A stretch of DNA of 64,000 nt from Hydractinia symbiolongicarpus (taxonomy: Eukaryota; Cnidaria; Hydrozoa; Anthoathecata; Hydractiniidae). The notes under the pieces were generated by a model. The model had not been told where the DNA came from and did not search any database. It saw nothing but the letters and a program-made list of their open reading frames with translations. The translations under genes and the position numbers were made by a program. The stretch is from contig NC_079877.1 in the NCBI RefSeq assembly GCF_029227915.1, positions 16,230,851 to 16,294,850 on the forward strand, in the 5' to 3' direction. Each line of letters begins with the position of its first letter. Position 1 is the stretch's first letter. This document shows, piece after piece, positions 36,922 through 48,584 of this stretch.

Positions 36922-37388
36922 TACTCTATAATTCGAACCCCTATAACTCGAATCTCTCCTTAACTCGAACGTTTTTTTTATTGGTCTCTACAGATATTTC
37001 CTCTCTATAACTCGAACGTGTATCTAGAACTTTTATATGATGCAAACAGTTTTTGCACACTTTTAGGACTTAAATCAAACTGTTGAAAAAGATGTCCTTC
37101 ATGCAAGAACGCAAACTCTAATTTTGGATTTCTTTTCTTCCCAAGAATAAATCGTTGAGATAAAATATTTTGTATTTTTATTTTTTCAGTCCGCTCTTAG
37201 CCTACAAGGTCGAGATTTTATCCTGTACAAAGAAGGATTTCGTCCAGATTCCATGGAAGGGAGAACAATTACGCTTAATTGGCCATTTATACAAAATTTG
37301 GAAAAACTTCCAACTCTCTATTACCTGAACCTCTTATACCTCGAACGGTTTCCAAATCCCCGTGGGAGTTATAGAGAGTCCACTGTAG
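36922..37388. mobile_element. MITE, probably pogo/Tigger type
   Basis: The right end is GAGTTATAGAGAGTCCACTG followed by TA; its complement, with TCTATAACTC and GTTCGAGG motifs, resembles the left end GTACTCTATAATTCGAACCC followed by CTATAACTCGAA. Ends of this kind are common in Tc1/pogo-type elements, and TA flanks both sides. No transposase frame. Confidence 0.5.
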
Positions 37389-38841
37389 TTCAGTTTTGCT
37401 AGTCTTGTCTGATTAATCGACAAGCCGTTGTTCCATCGAGACAGGTACAAAAATATTGACATATAAATAATAAAATTACGTAACTACAGGTCATATACAG
37501 AAAACTCAAGTTATCGTTGCCGTGCAAATTACATAGTTACAAAATGTAGTCCGATGTCCATACGTACGGTCAACCGCCCGGGTTAAATTGATCCGAAACT
37601 AAAAAACCCAATTCTGACTTTTAAGCGATAGCAAGTCAATCTCTGTCGAAACAAAAAAAACACCCAATTTGTTGAATAATAATAATTTTGTTCATAAAAA
37701 TTTATTAACGATTTTAATATTGGATGAAGAAACTCACCAAAAATGTTAGTAAATGATCATTTTGTAGAAAAAAAATGGAAATACTTTGTTATTGAATTCG
37801 AAAAATTTCGATAAAAACCCGAGTTGCCAACTACAGTAAAAACCCCGGTTTTTCAAGTACGGTGCCGGTGTTTACGACTGCATGTTACGGGAACATGAAA
37901 ATGTAGGAAAGTATCGTGTGAGTTGTCACGTATATCAGTATGTTCCTGTGACATCTTGTTACGTTTCCCCGTCGTGTCGTGCATCTCATTTATGAACACG
38001 GCGTCAGAAGTAAACAAACGACGTGAAAATTCCAGTGGTGTTAGTTTTGTTAGTGTCAATTAGTCGTTGATACTAAATATAAAATAAAATGTTAAATTAC
38101 ACACGTAGCAGACCCGCAGTACAGCCATAGGTTAAAACCTACTACCTAACTTTCATTAACTTTGTTCAGGACCCGTATATTATTAAATATTTTCATATGC
38201 TGCACTGCTGCTAAGCCAATAAACACAACGAAAAAAAACCCAGCATTTTACCAACGCTCGTATTAATTTAACCATGGACAAACATACATAGTATTTAAAT
38301 AGAGCCATGGATACACTACCTTTAGTAAATTCACATGTATACAATTCGACAAATACCTGTTAAATTGAAATATTTTTGAGTTGTTTTTTAAAGCGTAAAA
38401 AATCATCATAATTTAATTCGAATTCTTTACAGATTTAAAATATCGCAAAGACCACGTTCCTTTCAGGTTATAAATCAAATATATACTTACAATTATTAAC
38501 GAAGTGTTATACGCATGCGGCAGAGTGTATAGAAAGGCCAGTTTTACTTAGGCACATTACTGAATGTATAAAATGTTGTTCCGTGAAAAAAACATGCGAA
38601 CATAAGGCACAACGTCATATATGCTTGCATGACGTCAATGCGTTATTTTAGCGTCGCATAGCTTACACATCCGAGTCGAACACAAATACCCAAATATTAT
38701 ACACAATGTCTTTTTTTTACATATCTCAGTGCAGCAAAAATCTGCAGATACATCGCTGGCAGACGTCGTTACGCCAGCGGAAACTGTCCTTGACAATTTA
38801 GTCGTGTCGGAAGATTGTTTTTCAGCAAAACGGAGGAGTGC
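37389..38841. other. No gene seen
   Basis: AT-rich sequence downstream of the kinase gene. An alternative last kinase exon (38726-38741, reading FLLH then stop) is possible but not needed. Confidence 0.4.
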
Positions 38842-38973
38842 TCACCTTTTTACGATGTCGGTGACTTCTCCTATGAAGGCATCGCAGATACCCGGAGATT
38901 GTTTTTCAACTGTGCTTATAGTGTTTTCTAGTTCTTCAATAACTGAATTCCTACTTTGATGCTTTACCTTTAA
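38842..38973 (-). CDS. STK24/25/26: Kinase exon 9 (terminal)
   Basis: [20 protein letters not shown] through TDIVKR and TGA. The stop overlaps a GTGAGC donor, so splicing to a tiny further exon cannot be excluded. Confidence 0.82.
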   Translation of the reverse strand, partial: LKVKHQSRNSVIEELENTISTVEKQSPGICDAFIGEVTDIVKR

Positions 38974-41900
38974 CTAAAATGTGAAACAAGAGGAGGTAGA
39001 TACGCGTGTACGAGAAAAAACAGATCAGGTGGAGTGTTTATTTGAGTTGAACGAAGTATAAAAAAACACCCGTAAAAGGAATAGCATAACCAGGACCGAC
39101 TAACCTGTGCTAAAATGGGTAACAAAAGTCTGTGTAGTGATGCCGATTGAGGTACGGAAGACACTTTCGCTAGGTCAGCCTCAACGGAATAATTTTTTTT
39201 ATTGTGTTCTGAATTCTTTCGTCCATCAGGATGCGCCTTTACTGTAAATATCCACGGATCAGTTGAATTATCGCGTTGTGTTTGGTTTCTAAATAACGAA
39301 AGGACTAAGTTTCTGGATACTTGACGTAACCACTGTCACACAATTAAAAAAACCTTGCCCTAATAAATTTTCTTGACCACCCCCCCCCCCCCCCACCCCC
39401 CAACCCATTAAAATTACCAAGTGAGTTGTTTTTGACGTCTTCAATTAATTAATTTTTTTTTTAAATCCCAATATAGATTTTTGATTCAAATTGCACACTC
39501 GAATACAGAAAATAGTGAAGCCGTATTATTATAATAACATACATTAACGACTCGTCGTCAGAATTATCGCCGTCGTCGCCACCACTTTGCCGCCAACGTC
39601 GGTGTCGATCAATTAATTCCGTCAATATAACCGTCTTACGTGACGCTCTCGTGATAAACTTTTGTTTCAGCAACTCCTTCGCTGATAATCTCTATCAAAT
39701 CAAAAATTAAAATAACAGAAACAGCGTTAGTGGCTACAAACTATCATATTTTAAGGTTTCTGTTTTTCACAGGTATCTAACATATACATCGCCCAGCTTA
39801 ATACACGCATGTGCACTAACAAATAAATAGTCTCACCTCTACCGGGTCTTTGTTCAAACAGCATGCTACAAAATCTTTAAAAAATTTACTGAAATTTCCA
39901 GTCAATTCTGGAGGGTTGTTTTTTGGTATTAAAAATAGAACTCTCATAGGATGTAGATCAGCGTGGGGTGGTTCACCTTTAGCTAGCTCAATAGCGGTGA
40001 TTCCTAACGACCATATATCAGCCTACAATGAAACAAAACAAATCAGAGGTGACTGTTTTCAACAAAAACCTAACAAATCGCAAAAAAGTATACAAACAAG
40101 CACAAAAACAAAACTGATTAGTTTGTGGTCTCGATACTGTTCAAATGAGAAAAAAAAAGACAGCAAGACTTCCACAATTTTGTGTGGGAGTCTTGCTGTC
40201 TTTACTCAAGTCAGATGGCTAAATTTGAAGCATCTCTTCTATTCTGATAGGCCCACTTTTCTTAGTTCTTAATAAGAACAGAAATAATATGATATAAAAC
40301 TATATATGCAGTTTACCTTTGTATCGTATTGCGATTGTTTTATTACTTCGGGTGCCATCCAAAACGGTGTGCCAACAAACGTTTCTAATTTGTTATTTGA
40401 GGTCAGTTGGCCAGCTACACCAAAATCTGCTATTTTCACATCACCATGCTCAGAGAGTAAAACGTTGGCAGCTGAAAGGTAAAAAAAAAACACGTACAAT
40501 TGAACGTACAGTTATGATAGAGCATAATGAAAATGTTGCAACTGTAATGTTAATTTAAACAACAGCATGTGAGTTACTCACCTTTGATATCACGGTGAAG
40601 CTTTCTCTCTGAGTGTAGGTACTCAAGTCCTTTTAGAACTTCTCTTAATATGACAGGTATATAAATTTCATCGAAAGGGCCAGCCTTCATCTAAAAATCA
40701 TAGAAAGGGGTCATGTAAGTACTGGTAAAGAAATCAGAACATGAATCGGTTGGTTATATAAGCTAATAAAATGTATTTTACCATTTTATTAAGATAAGAC
40801 ACAAAATGGAGAAAAACCATATTATGAACGAAATTAAAAATTAAAAACCACCAATGCATTCTTCGAGCAGCCACAGATTTAAAACTTCATAATTTTAGGT
40901 TTTAGGAGAATTAAGGATTGAGAATTTAGGTATTGTGGTCAAACTTTAGAATATAATACTTAAAAACGTAGAAAAAGTATTCCATATTTCAGATTTTGCC
41001 AAATCCTAGGACGAAATAAGGAGTTACTAATAATCAAGTCTTTTCTTTTAAATGCCAGTGGCTGTCCTATTCAAATTGCAGTAATAATAAACATATGCTT
41101 TATTTTCTGTCACATAAAACGGAGTAACAAAAAAAGCTACTGTTCCAGAAAATATGTCGCCATAAACATCTTTTGGAAATTTGAGGGAGAATCTATATTT
41201 TGGGTCCATATTGTAGGGCCTTTAGGAGGTTTTTTTGGAGGCGCCATTTCAGAACGTTTTTCTCTTAAATTCAAGATAACGTGGCGTGGAAAACTTAAAA
41301 ACGTGGACCTTTGCAAGAAATTAAAAATTTCAGAAAAACTGTTACTAGCATTTAACCATTTAGCTGTTAATGTGTAACTGATAATATTGTTAATGTTTTG
41401 GACATTTTCAGTAACGTGTATTTTTACTTTATAAAATAATGTATTTCAAAAAAATAATGATATATATACTTACCAAATCTAAAGCAGATCCACCACTTAA
41501 ATATTCCATTATAATCCATAACTTGGTGCCCTAAAATAATAATATAAAATTAAGTTTTTATATTTTTTACATCTGTATTATAATACCCGTATGCGTCTGT
41601 CTGTCACGGAAAAAAATGGTAACCGCTGTAGCGAGATATACGAATTGCGGTGAATAGAGGACGGGTGAACACGTGGATTTTCCCACGGGTCATCGACTAG
41701 TATAGAACGCAATTAATTATATATACTGAAATCATGATGATTGGCTGCAAATTGTAATGGTGCAAAGTGGTATCACCATATCATGAGGTGTAAACCCCCA
41801 ATAGCTTCCTATTTGTTTGTTTTTTAGGGGATTATTCAACTAAAAATATACACAAAAACACTTTTAAACAACATGCTTGGAGTCGTTAAAAATTAAAAGA

Positions 41901-42491
41901 TAGAATTTAAGGGCATGTTGTTGAAGCAGTATACTACTTTTTTTAGTAATTACCTTTAAGTATGAGCCAAAGTATCTGGTAATAAATTCACTTTCACATT
42001 GAGACAACATAGTTATTTCTTGCTGGATGTCTTCAATTTCATCTTCGGCTACTTCTAAATCAATGATCTTTGCTGCAACAATTTTGCTAGATCTGTTATC
42101 AATACTAAAATGAAAGATTTTTTATAACCCAAAGGAGATGTTTTGACACCAGTTAAATAATGTATTTGAAGTATACATTTAAAGAAAGTTTAAGGAGATA
42201 TATACGTTTAAAAATTTTGCTGATGTCAGTACCCATCAATACACAAATTAATGGCTACACTAATTTTAATATACTTTCCTTTGACCTCAATATTATTATA
42301 AAATCAAAGACACTGCTATAATACACATAAAATCCAAAAAGTTGTGCAAATTCTTGCAAAGCAGTAGTTCACATAGTACTTTTCAAAAGTTTTTAATATA
42401 CTTACGCCTTAAAAACTATGCCAAATGATCCTTTGCCAATTTTTTCTTGCAGTGAAAACCTAAGTGTTGGATCAACTTGCTCTTGCTTCAT
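38842..42491 (-). CDS. STK24/25/26: GCKIII-subfamily Ste20 kinase (STK24/25/26), nine coding exons, 402 aa
   Basis: Nine exons join without phase conflict into 402 codons. The kinase domain spans about residues 12-264: glycine loop GKGSFG (19-24), ATP lysine in VAAK (Lys41), HRDIKAAN (130-137), DFG (150-152) and activation loop ending GTPFWMAPE. The C-terminal part has [10 protein letters not shown], an acidic linker, the PWIFTV motif and the dimerisation segment [13 protein letters not shown], which in this subfamily binds CCM3/PDCD10. These kinases act in cell polarity, junction and STRIPAK signalling. The family usually has Ile in VAIK; Ala here is minor. The ATG follows an acceptor by three bases (CATTCAG|GTCATG), so an upstream leader or 5' exon exists. 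Length is close to the 416-443 residues of human members; the C-terminus is slightly short. Confidence 0.93.
39105..39288 (-). CDS. STK24/25/26: Kinase exon 8
   Basis: One base plus 61 codons; [17 protein letters not shown] and [12 protein letters not shown] match the family C-terminal region; donor GTTAGT. Confidence 0.9.
39543..39691 (-). CDS. STK24/25/26: Kinase exon 7
   Basis: [24 protein letters not shown] and an acidic [10 protein letters not shown] stretch; strong donor GTATGT; ends in phase 2. Confidence 0.9.
39837..40022 (-). CDS. STK24/25/26: Kinase exon 6
   Basis: 62 codons, [20 protein letters not shown] through CCLNKDPVE; donor GTGAGA. Confidence 0.93.
40156..40203. other. Near-perfect 21-bp hairpin in kinase intron 5
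   Basis: AAAGACAGCAAGACTTCCAC (from 40156) pairs with GTGGGAGTCTTGCTGTCTTT (to 40203), 20 of 21 positions Watson-Crick with one T-G position, around a six-base loop. Confidence 0.85.
40317..40471 (-). CDS. STK24/25/26: Kinase exon 5
   Basis: [20 protein letters not shown] and the activation segment through [19 protein letters not shown]; acceptor CTTTCAG, donor GTAAAC. Confidence 0.93.
40582..40690 (-). CDS. STK24/25/26: Kinase exon 4
   Basis: 36 codons plus one base, ending LHRDIK (catalytic loop); donor GTGAGT. Confidence 0.92.
41474..41530 (-). CDS. STK24/25/26: Kinase exon 3
   Basis: 19 codons reading [19 protein letters not shown]; acceptor TTATTTTAG, donor GTAAGT. Confidence 0.92.
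41572..41700 (+). mobile_element. Very short Helitron-like element in kinase intron 2
   Basis: Starts at A|TCTGTATTATAATACCC and ends in a hairpin region (ACGTGGATTTTCCCACGGGT), then CGACTAG|T. The last 40 bp match the terminus at 24061-24103. Length 129 bp; no coding capacity. Confidence 0.55.
41954..42104 (-). CDS. STK24/25/26: Kinase exon 2
   Basis: One base plus 50 codons, from [12 protein letters not shown] to YFGSYLK; acceptor CATTTTAG, donor GTAATT. Confidence 0.92.
42406..42491 (-). CDS. STK24/25/26: Kinase exon 1 (coding part)
   Basis: Reads [19 protein letters not shown] and the glycine loop. Acceptor TTTTCCATTCAG before 42494, donor GTAAG; ends in phase 2. Confidence 0.9.
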
Positions 42492-42494
42492 GAC

Positions 42495-43329
42495 CTGAAT
42501 GGAAAATAACAGTACATAAACAAAAGTTTATTAACATCTTTGGAGTGTATATATTAGTTGTATATAGTGGTTAGCTTCTGAGTTTTAAATCTGAATAAAA
42601 CTAAGTTGCATCACAGATAGAGATTCAGTTTCGCATTTCCTGAACTCTATTGTGTGCAACATAACCCATTTGTGATCAAAAATATAGTTTTAATTAACTG
42701 AAATGTTACAGCATGAATTTTGATTTCATGTGCAGGAATATTTAGATTGAATATTGTAATATCAGACAATTTGTCAGTTGACTAAATTTCACCAAATCAA
42801 CGATTTGTTCCATACCAATCAAAGGCGTCAGCCCTAGAAAAACTGTGATTAGAAATTGGGAACACTGAAACTCTGCCTGAAAATTTACGTTTTGGAGTAA
42901 ACAAAATGCAAATTTAAAGTTAAATTTGCTATTCAATGATTTATTCAAATATTTTGTAACAAGAGAAGATACCTTTCTTTTAGAGAGTGTGTATAAAAAT
43001 TGACAAGTATTTGCTTTTTTTAAAAAAAAATTAGCAACAACAAAAAGATGACAGTCATTTTACCTGCTTTCACTTTCTAATTGAGATACAGTTGAGAACT
43101 ACTAAACATTGAGAAACTTTTTTATAAAGTTGGTACGCCTGTCTATGAGCCAAAATGGTGACTACAAGTAGTGCAGGGCAAATTTAAAAGATCTTTTTCT
43201 TATTCGTAATGACTAGTTTCTATAAATACTGATCAGACTAAAATTTAAAGTATATATATAAAGGAAAAAAGAGAGTTAATGTACAACAGTGGCTCATTAG
43301 AGATAGTTGAGAAATTAGGTGTTACTTAG
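42495..43329. other. Probable 5' intron of the kinase gene, no gene seen
   Basis: AT-rich with no recognised exon. Confidence 0.4.
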
Positions 43330-43620
43330 GTGAGACATGGGCAGTTACGAGGGAATATGTTGACCAGGCCAGTTTTGGAGAAAAAGTTCAGATGAGCAAA
43401 GAAGTAGGCTAGGTATCCATAACATTAAAGATGTTATCCAGATAAGAGAAAGACAAAGAGCAGATGTAGACCAAAAAAGACTTGGCAGGGGGTATAAGAA
43501 CAGACTTGACACAGAGAAATTATATTTTAGATCTCACACAGTGTAGATCAGATTGGAAGAGGGTTATTAATATACCCTAGCCAACCCATGATAGGGAATG
43601 ACTATGATGATGATGATGTT
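43330..43620 (+). mobile_element. LINE 3' remnant with GAT-repeat tail
   Basis: Reading across frames gives CRPKKTWQG, then a short variable stretch, then SDWKRVIN, the end of the reverse-transcriptase ORF typical of many LINEs. It finishes in an ATGATGATGATG tail. Stops and frameshifts show it is dead. Confidence 0.65.
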
Positions 43621-44240
43621 ATTAGCAAGAGGAACAGTTAAGTAAGGTAGTAGATCCCAATTGTTTTTTTTGTGAATTGTCTTGTTTACCCACATAAAAA
43701 ACTAAACACAACCATCTAGAGATCAAGATCTTTGTATAAACACATTATTTTCCCTTGCTTTATTTTGATTTATCATTGTGTAAAAAGGAAGGGAATGGCT
43801 AGGAACTAGGTTAGGATGCTGTACAGGATCCAGTAGAAAGCTTTGATTACCAGCGTAGTAGTTTTACAATCTATGAATCCAGTACCAGTTCAGTAGCTTT
43901 TAAATTTACAAACCTGGAAGCAGTGCAGTAGACACTTGGTTTGGAATACCATGTAATATTAGAAGATGATTTATTGTATATAGCTAGCTAGCGTATACTG
44001 TCTAAATTATGTGAATGTCTTAATTCTGTGATTTCACCTTTCTTGGCAACATTCTCTTTTTACTGGCAAGAATGGATGACTTTGACATGATATCCTGCGC
44101 CTTACATCTATGATGTAATATATCATTTTCACCGGCACGGAAACTTGTGCACTTTACAGAACACACAACATGAACATCACTGGAGTATTTTAATGTATTG
44201 TTATCTTTGTAATAATTAATTAAATACCAAAGTAACCTGA

Positions 44241-45001
44241 AGTACCGCTTGAATGTAACTTTACATGTACGCGATAGTTATCACCTTCGCATGAGATTTC
44301 GGTAGCGTCAGAACTTTCTTTGTTATTGTTAACTTATTGTTAAATACATGAGCTATTTTTGCATGTTGAAAACAATTGAGTTCATGTCTTGTTCGCGAAA
44401 TTTAATTAGCTCATGTGAACTGCGTGTGTCCCATTGTTGTACTTAATTGCTATAGTCGTCAAGACATCAATGAAAGAAAAGAAAATTTAACAAAGATTTA
44501 AGTTTCGTTAGATTGCATTTTAAAATTTTAAGAACGAAAAATGGTGATAAAAATGCTTCGTTAGATCGCATTTTAAAAGTTTAAGAACGAAAAACGGTGA
44601 TAGAAATGCTTCGTTAGATCATGTTTTAAAAGTTTAAGAACAAAAAACAGCAATAAAAATGCTTCGTTAGATCATTTTTTAAAAGTTTAAGAATGAAAAA
44701 CAGTGATAGAAAAGCTTCGCTAAATTTGAGAACGAAAAACGGTGATAGAAAAGCTTTGTTAGATCGTGTTTTAAAAGTTTATGAACGAAAAGCGGCGATA
44801 GAAATGCTTTTAACGTGTTCTGTTTGTTCATTTTTCTAAAATATATTTCAATAGCCTTTGTGATCTTTACCACTTTTAAACAATAACATGCATGTTACAT
44901 GTTACAACAAAAGGATTCATCAAAGCTTATTGTTCTGACATGAGATCGTTACATGAGGTCGTAAAACTCGCGTACTTGTAAAGTTACATTCAAGCGGTAC
45001 T
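44241..45001. mobile_element. DNA-transposon-like element, 34-bp inverted ends, internal tandem repeats
   Basis: The first 34 bp (AGTACCGCTTGAATGTAACT onward) are repeated inverted at 44968-45001 with one mismatch. The middle, about 44490-44820, is a tandem array. No transposase frame and no clear target duplication. Confidence 0.8.
44490..44820. repeat. Tandem repeat inside the inverted-repeat element, about 64-bp unit
   Basis: Five to six units with GCTTCGTTAGATC, TTTTAAAAGTTTAAGAACGA and AAAACGGTGATAGAAATGC. Confidence 0.85.
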
Positions 45002-46610
45002 GCATACTATTATGACACTAGACAGGCTTGAGGATATTTTTAAGAAGAAGAATTTATTTGCACATGTGCTCTCCTTCACACATCCCCTTTGGTAATTTGC
45101 TTCACCAAGTTTTCCTAATGTCACGTCTGGTTTTATAGCACTAGAAGTTACATGGCACTTAAAGCAGCTACCATCTCCATCTGAGACAAGTATTGCAACC
45201 ATTTTAATAATAAATCACAGAAATAGGATGTTTTATTTGATTTGTTTTTCACATCATTATGCACAAATGCCTACCTTAATGGGCAGTTTTGTGAAGTTGT
45301 TTCTAGGGATGGCTTATAGTCAAAACCATAATATGTGACAGGCATAGTTGCTAGATTGTTGCTGGAGCTAACTATATATATATATATAATAATATATAAA
45401 GTTTGGCTACTAATAGAGACAGTTGTACTTAGTGTACTAAAACTTAAAAATTTGTTTTAAAAAAAAATTTCACCCGGATGTATAAGTTATTCATTCAATT
45501 TCGAGCAGGTAGTGCAAGACAATTTTTATATCATTTATTCGATAAATAGCTGAATAAAATCCGACAAATAATAAAATCACTGTAAGTACGATGACAAAAT
45601 AGCACCTTCCTTCATTTCGGGCACATTTCGGGTGCTTTCACAGACAGAGCCAGGGTTTTCCGGGCGGTTACAGATGAAAACTCTGAAAAACACCCTGCAT
45701 CCGCTCTCACATATACAGCGTTTTAGGTGAGTCAGCATGACATAGGAAAGTGTGTTTTTTATACTACCATACAGAGTTTGGTTTAGCTATACAGAGTCTG
45801 CCAATGAATGTTCTTAAAGTGAAATATTGCAATATATGAGTGACTGAAAATCACCATAAAGAACAAGTTAAAAAGACAAGCACATTATTTTGCTACTTTT
45901 TTATCCATCGCAAACATACGAAGTGTATATTTTGTAGTTATACGGAGGAGAATGTTATGCAGAATATGTTATGCGGAGTATGCAGAATATGCTATAAGGT
46001 GTATGCCACACGAAGTACGCTATCAGAGTACGCCATACGCAACCTCGGTCTTGTGTCCCCTGAGGCGTTATTAAGGAGTGGCTCCGCGGTCCCCAGAACT
46101 AGGAGCTGCAGATGAAACCACTACACTACGTGGTGCAATATGTTAGTGATGAACTCAGATAGTTTATCCGGATGGTGGGTATACATATAGGTAAATATTT
46201 ATCATAGCACATCCGTATTTCATTCTCAACAGAGAATAATTTTATTGTTGAAGAAGGGTGGGATAAAATAAGGATCCCCTGTGTTTGCTAGTTAAAAGTA
46301 ACAAATTTCAATATGTATACAGAATAGCTAATAAAAAAGAATTACCGAATTTCTTTGAGCCATTCAGCGTTTCATCTATCCAGAATATCGTAACATAAGT
46401 TACCAATGTTTACAAAAAGTTGAGAGCAAGCTAGAGGTATGGCTACGCCTTGCGATCACGAAAACTGCGAAACGATCGAATTTAAAGTTAACCACGTAAA
46501 TAAAAATTCCACAAATATATTCCTACAAATCTAGGATGATATCACAAAAGTAGCAAGTAGCTGCATTTGCTTTTGATTTCCGTGGGATGGGTATTGCTTA
46601 CACAGAAAGT
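45002..46610. other. No gene seen
   Basis: AT-rich sequence with a TA microsatellite near 45375. A small run of related ATACG/ATGC motifs around 45940-46040 is imperfect and unassigned. Confidence 0.4.
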
Positions 46611-46680
46611 CCGCCATCTTGCCTATGAATATTTGCTTAAGAAGACGTCATAAAATCGCCTCATCCTAAACGCTATTGGC
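46611..46680 (-). promoter_or_regulatory. Candidate promoter of the kinase gene
   Basis: On the minus strand: a CCAAT box (GCCAAT, 46675-46680), a CRE-like ATGACGTC (46644-46651) and a YY1-like CAAGATGGCGG (46611-46621), in that order over 70 bp, as in many TATA-less housekeeping promoters. The next minus-strand gene is the GCKIII kinase, 4.1 kb away, which needs an upstream exon or leader. Confidence 0.35.
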
Positions 46681-47982
46681 TAGGAGCAACATTTTCTGCT
46701 ACGCCATCGTTTCTCGGAACAAAGCAACTAAAATGGATCGTTTGTAATAAGTACTTGTTATTTTCGGGATGTGAGTCATTTTGGAAGAATGTCGCTTTCG
46801 TTTCTGTTGTTTTGCGGAAGCGCGGCAACCCGCTGAAAACTAGCCTGAGCAAAACTGAAAATGAAATCTTAAAAGAAGCTTCAGTTACCTGTAAATTTAG
46901 GGTATCGAATATTGACCATCATTAAATTTACGGTGCAATGTTTATTATATTTGAACAAATTTATAAGATCAGACACTGAAATGATGAAAATCAAAATAAA
47001 GAAAAGTGGCGACCGAAAGGAACATGGATAAATGCACCTTCCAGCAATTTCCGTGGAATATATTGTTGCGATTCTTTAACACTTGTACTTATTAATTGGA
47101 TCAAAAATATTTGTAAATGTAAGCAGAACGCGTTAAGGTGGGTTTCCATTAATTGTTGTGCAACTGTTGATTTGTTTTGCATCTTCCCTTGCGTTGTATT
47201 GCCACATGTTTCCGATAAAGTGGTAACGGCGACTGTTGTACAATTTTTCTCACTACTTTATGTTCATGGAAACTGAAATTTAAAAAAAAGGTACCTAGGC
47301 TGAAGTTAAATTTCAATTCCTTTAAGTCTGCGTTTTTTAAATATTTCAGCCAAGTGATTTATTAATTTATAACGCAACCATCGCTACATCATAATAATCT
47401 TCAGGATATTACAGCAACTCGCATAACAGTAAGGATTCGTTTCGCATCATTCCCCTCACGCAATGCATTATTAGTTATTCTCTTATTTATGAAAAAATTG
47501 TATTTTATTACGTCGCTGTAGTGATGATCACTCACAGCAACATGACACTTTTATTAGTAATTTCTTATAACGGCCAACATTCTTATCGACACACGTCAAG
47601 TTAAACATCTTTTTATCAGGATAAAAAGAAAACTTCGATTTTATCAAACTTACAGCTTCCTATATCAAAACGAATGTTTACATTTAAAATTATCTAAATT
47701 ACTAATAAAAAATGGATAAATGTGTACGAAACCTTCCTTCCACAAACACAGAATAGTTATGAACTCTGTTTGAGAAGTATATGTACCACATTATCTAGCA
47801 ATAAAATTTTGTGTATAAACAAAAACAGTCTTTATTCAGTGTCCATAACAAGATCATGCAACATATTAACATAATCCTAGATTAAGTCAATTAAGCAGTT
47901 TTTAAAAAAAGAATGTTACCACAATCGATAAGTGAAAGAAAAAATTGTGGTCATGTTAGAATCAAACAACATACTATATGCA
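46681..47982. other. No gene seen
   Basis: AT-rich sequence without recognised features. Confidence 0.4.
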
Positions 47983-48319
47983 TACCGTATTTACTCAAAC
48001 GAATACCTTTATTCCAGAAAGCACACGTTAATGCACTTCTTTGTGCCAAATTGTGCTGAGTAAAAGACTTGTTTAGAAATTTCAAAATTCAGCCAAAATT
48101 CAATTTATGTTCAAATTTAGCTTGTAAAACTAATTTTGTTAATAAATATGGTGGGGGTTATCTTGAAGGTTTTTAGTTGTGGGAATTACCAAAATGAAAT
48201 GTTAAAATTACTGAATTCTATTTTTTTTACTTTAAATCTATCATTTTTTCCCTGCCACTATATAAGCACCATTAAAATAAATGCACTAACCATTGTTTTT
48301 TAGTCAAGTGAATACGGTA
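47983..48319. mobile_element. MITE with TACCGTATT-type ends
   Basis: Left end TACCGTATTTACTCAAACGA, right end (complement) TACCGTATTCACTTGACTAA; TA at both borders. Lies just downstream of the Rap2 gene. Confidence 0.5.
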
Positions 48320-48584
48320 CACTAAAGGTTAAAAATTAAAAAATAGGACAAGCTTCATTAAAATGATGTTTTTATTGTTCTTTATAATACAGTTAAACAT
48401 AAGTAAATAAGTCCTCCCATTAAAACCTTCTTTAGGTTCTTTCTTAGATACTAAGATATATTCTTTTTAGTAGGATACCAAAGTTATAATACCAAAAGGC
48501 ATCTCTCAACTATGCTACTGTTGATTATTTGTACCCTGGGAATGTTTGCATAGCTTGACTGGAGTGATTTTTGCAAACATAACT

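Noticed and set aside
38726-38741. Extra last kinase exon
   Set aside because: It adds only four residues and the simpler reading ends at TGA in exon 9; kept as an alternative.
45840-46115. 91-residue ORF
   Set aside because: No family features; composition follows local imperfect repeats.
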